NCBI RefSeq assembly: GCF_954871325.1
Contig: NC_088777.1
Location: forward strand, 53,258,002-53,322,001
Direction: 5' to 3'
DNA length: 64,000 nt
Source of the DNA: Gordionus sp. m RMFG-2023
Taxonomy: Eukaryota > Nematomorpha > Gordioida > Chordodea > Parachordodidae
Part shown: piece after piece, positions 62,037 through 64,000 of the stretch
Numbering within the stretch: the first letter of the stretch is position 1
Layout of the letters: every line of letters starts with the position of its first letter
Notes under the pieces: model-generated
Seen by the model: the letters and a program-made list of their open reading frames with translations, nothing else
Databases searched by the model: none
What the model was told of the DNA's origin: nothing
Program-made: the position numbers and the translations under genes

Positions 62037-62748
62037 TGCTATAACCCCTTTTAACAGCGGATTGTAAAAATTGAGTAACTGATAGTGTTAATTTTTTTTT
62101 TACCTTATCGTTATGAATAGTATCCACAAATTTTTTTTTAAAATAATATATGAAAGGAAGAAGTAAAAAATAAATAAAATTAATTAAAACTTTTATCATT
62201 ATCTATTTTTTAATATAATACAATATATAATATAGATAAAATAATATTTATTTTTTTTAAACAATATTGATTTTAACTTTTATTCAGATAAAAATAACAT
62301 TATTTTTTAATAGGAATCATAGCATTTTCTTTCACAAATTTTGAAGATTTGTTCATTCTTATCTTTAATCCTACGTTGATCTTTATTAATAGTGTGTATA
62401 TATAAAGCGATTAGATTTATTAAAATAATTTTATTAATTTAAAATATTATTTTTATAAATTTTTTTTTAAAAAAAATAAAAACAAATATTAATACCACAT
62501 CATCCCAGATTAGAATCTTTGGATGGGGATTAACACGGAATTCTCAAGAATCCCTTAAAAAAAATATAGCAAATTGAATTTAAAAAAATTTTTTACCAAA
62601 AAATTCTTCTTTTATTGATTTATTTATATATATTTTTTAAACGTTTTTTTTATATATTAATCAATCATTTGAAACTAAATTATAGGTTGGTTTATATATT
62701 ATATATATATATTAAACTTAAAAGTACAATTTATCATTGTCCAAAATT
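62037..62748. other. 5' flank of receptor 2
   Basis: AT-rich. On -, the reading frame of receptor 2 remains open upstream to a TAA near 62090; cag at about 62079-62077 and tag near 62042-62040 could be 3' splice sites. No upstream exon can be placed. Confidence 0.4.
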
Positions 62749-62934
62749 GAGAGTCCGGAAAAATATTTAGGTAAGCCTGAAAATTTTTTCTCATAGAAGG
62801 AACAAAGGTTCTAAGACATATATCATGGAAATCTCCAGACTTAAGGCAATATTTTTCTAGCTAAAATATTGAGTTAGCCCGTTGGAAAAAAATCGTCTCA
62901 AAAATAGTCCGTTTAACAACACTAAAAATTACTA
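62749..62934. mobile_element. AGTGTTGTT-family MITE, left end truncated
   Basis: The right half is well preserved (aaaatattgagttagcccgt, then gtccgtttaacaacacta). The left part begins in the core (gagtccggaaaaatattt, then gaaggaacaaaggttct). Confidence 0.7.
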
Positions 62935-63038
62935 TCATTTGATAAAAAATTTGTATATTTTTAGGATGTATAATTCAACGTTTTTTAAGGTATCACTTTT
63001 CAAACTGGTTTAATCTCTTTTAATTTTTTCGGATTTTC

Positions 63039-63111
63039 TTTCTTTCTTTTTTACTTTCTTACTTTCTTTCTTTCTTTCTTTCATTCTTTCTTTCTTTCTT
63101 TCTTTCTTTCT
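63039..63111. repeat. (TTTC)n microsatellite, interrupted
   Basis: TTTC repeats with TTAC and ATTC interruptions. Confidence 0.95.
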
Positions 63112-63389
63112 TCAAATTATTAAAATCAAATCACATGTGTGTCGAATAACTTACCCACAATTTCGGATATTTTTCCATTGCGATTTTGAGAATATTTGAA
63201 GAAGTGTTTTTTGGTAAAAAAAGACGGAAATAATTTCCGAGATAACACATGATTTTGAGATAATACGGAATGATTTCCGAATCACGTGAACAATTTCTAA
63301 GAATTAGATCCACCCAATGAAAAAACTAAAATGTGTCGCAATAACTTTTTTTTTAAAAAAAAAATTATTTGCTTCGATGCCAATTTTCA

Positions 63390-63390
<1 letters not shown>

Positions 63391-63449
<59 letters not shown>

Positions 63450-63450
63450 A
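63391..63450. repeat. (AAAG)n microsatellite, about 60 bp
   Basis: Perfect AAAG repeats. Confidence 0.95.
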
Positions 63451-63537
63451 TATTTTGAATCTCAATTTTTCCAATGGTATCAAAAGTTATTTGCTATTTG
63501 CCAAACATATATAAAAGAAATATCTATATAATAATAT

Positions 63538-63695
63538 TAGTGTTGTTAAATTAACTCAATCCAGAAATGCCCTAACCCTTGAGATTTTGGATATTATATG
63601 TAGAGACCTTTGTTCCATCCTATGACCAAAATCTTCAGGATTGCGTAATATTTTTCTGGATAAAGTATTGAGTTAGAGCCGTTTAAACAACACTA
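63538..63695. mobile_element. AGTGTTGTT-family MITE, short copy with 8-bp target duplication
   Basis: Starts tagtgttgttaaattaact and ends in gagccgtttaaacaacacta. The flanks are aataatat (63530-63537) and aataataa (63696-63703), 7 of 8 matching, although in AT-rich DNA. The copy lacks part of the left inner arm (158 bp against about 195-240). Confidence 0.82.
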
Positions 63696-64000
63696 AATAA
63701 TAATATACCGCTTTGTAAAATATTGGTTTTTTATTACATTATTTACTTTTTGATAATCTATTTCTATATCAATATAATTATTAGTCAAATTATTTCCGTA
63801 AAAATTGGTAAGCATTATGACATTTATCATTTTATAGCTGGACAAGTGCTATTTTTAAAATATATAATAAATTATAGATGAATTTTGTTTTGGCGGAAAG
63901 CCCTGTCCTTCAGTTTCACTCATACTCATTTGATTTTAAAACGTTTTCAAAAGGGTTTATTTATATATATATATATTTATAGAAATAAATTAATAATAAT

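Overview
The window is animal nuclear DNA. It is strongly AT-rich, with spliced genes, sparse coding sequence and many small interspersed repeats. Two neuropeptide receptors of the allatostatin-A/galanin type, a six-EF-hand calbindin-32-like protein and an IFRD homologue point to a bilaterian, most likely an invertebrate; the sequence alone does not identify the species. Microsatellites (AAAG, AAGG and AAAAG units) and long G or C homopolymers are frequent.

Layout. The last five exons of an IFRD (interferon-related developmental regulator) gene lie on + between 547 and 3135, with splice phases that agree at every junction; its 5' exons are outside the window. From 3.2 to 12.4 kb I see no gene, only duplications, a hAT-like non-autonomous element (6850-7398) and a TIR element that carries a tRNA-like segment (11923-12321). 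A single-exon calbindin-like gene follows on - (12445-13314). The stretch 14-37 kb is repeat-dominated: a decayed LINE, foldback MITEs, an inverted pair of repeats ending in (GAAA)n, GC-rich hAT-like elements (one with a perfect 8-bp target duplication) and a decayed hAT transposase. Receptor 1 (37862-40000, +) and receptor 2 (60282-62036, -) converge on a 20-kb interval. That interval holds an internally deleted hAT, a four-unit 180-bp tandem array, a tRNA-derived SINE and a 2.1-kb Tc1/mariner-like element.

How the genes relate. The two receptors are clear paralogues and probably arose by local duplication with inversion. Both have uninterrupted seven-TM cores. Each carries an unusual insertion in a different place: a roughly 157-residue third intracellular loop in receptor 1, and a roughly 127-residue second extracellular loop plus a long first intracellular loop in receptor 2. 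The calbindin-like protein (Ca2+ buffer/sensor) and the receptors could all serve neurons, but nothing in the sequence links them. The most notable mobile content is a set of several hAT-type non-autonomous families, several still showing 8-bp target duplications, together with the broken transposase copies that may be their relatives. I found no CRISPR array, no rRNA, no convincing functional tRNA and no retrovirus-like element.
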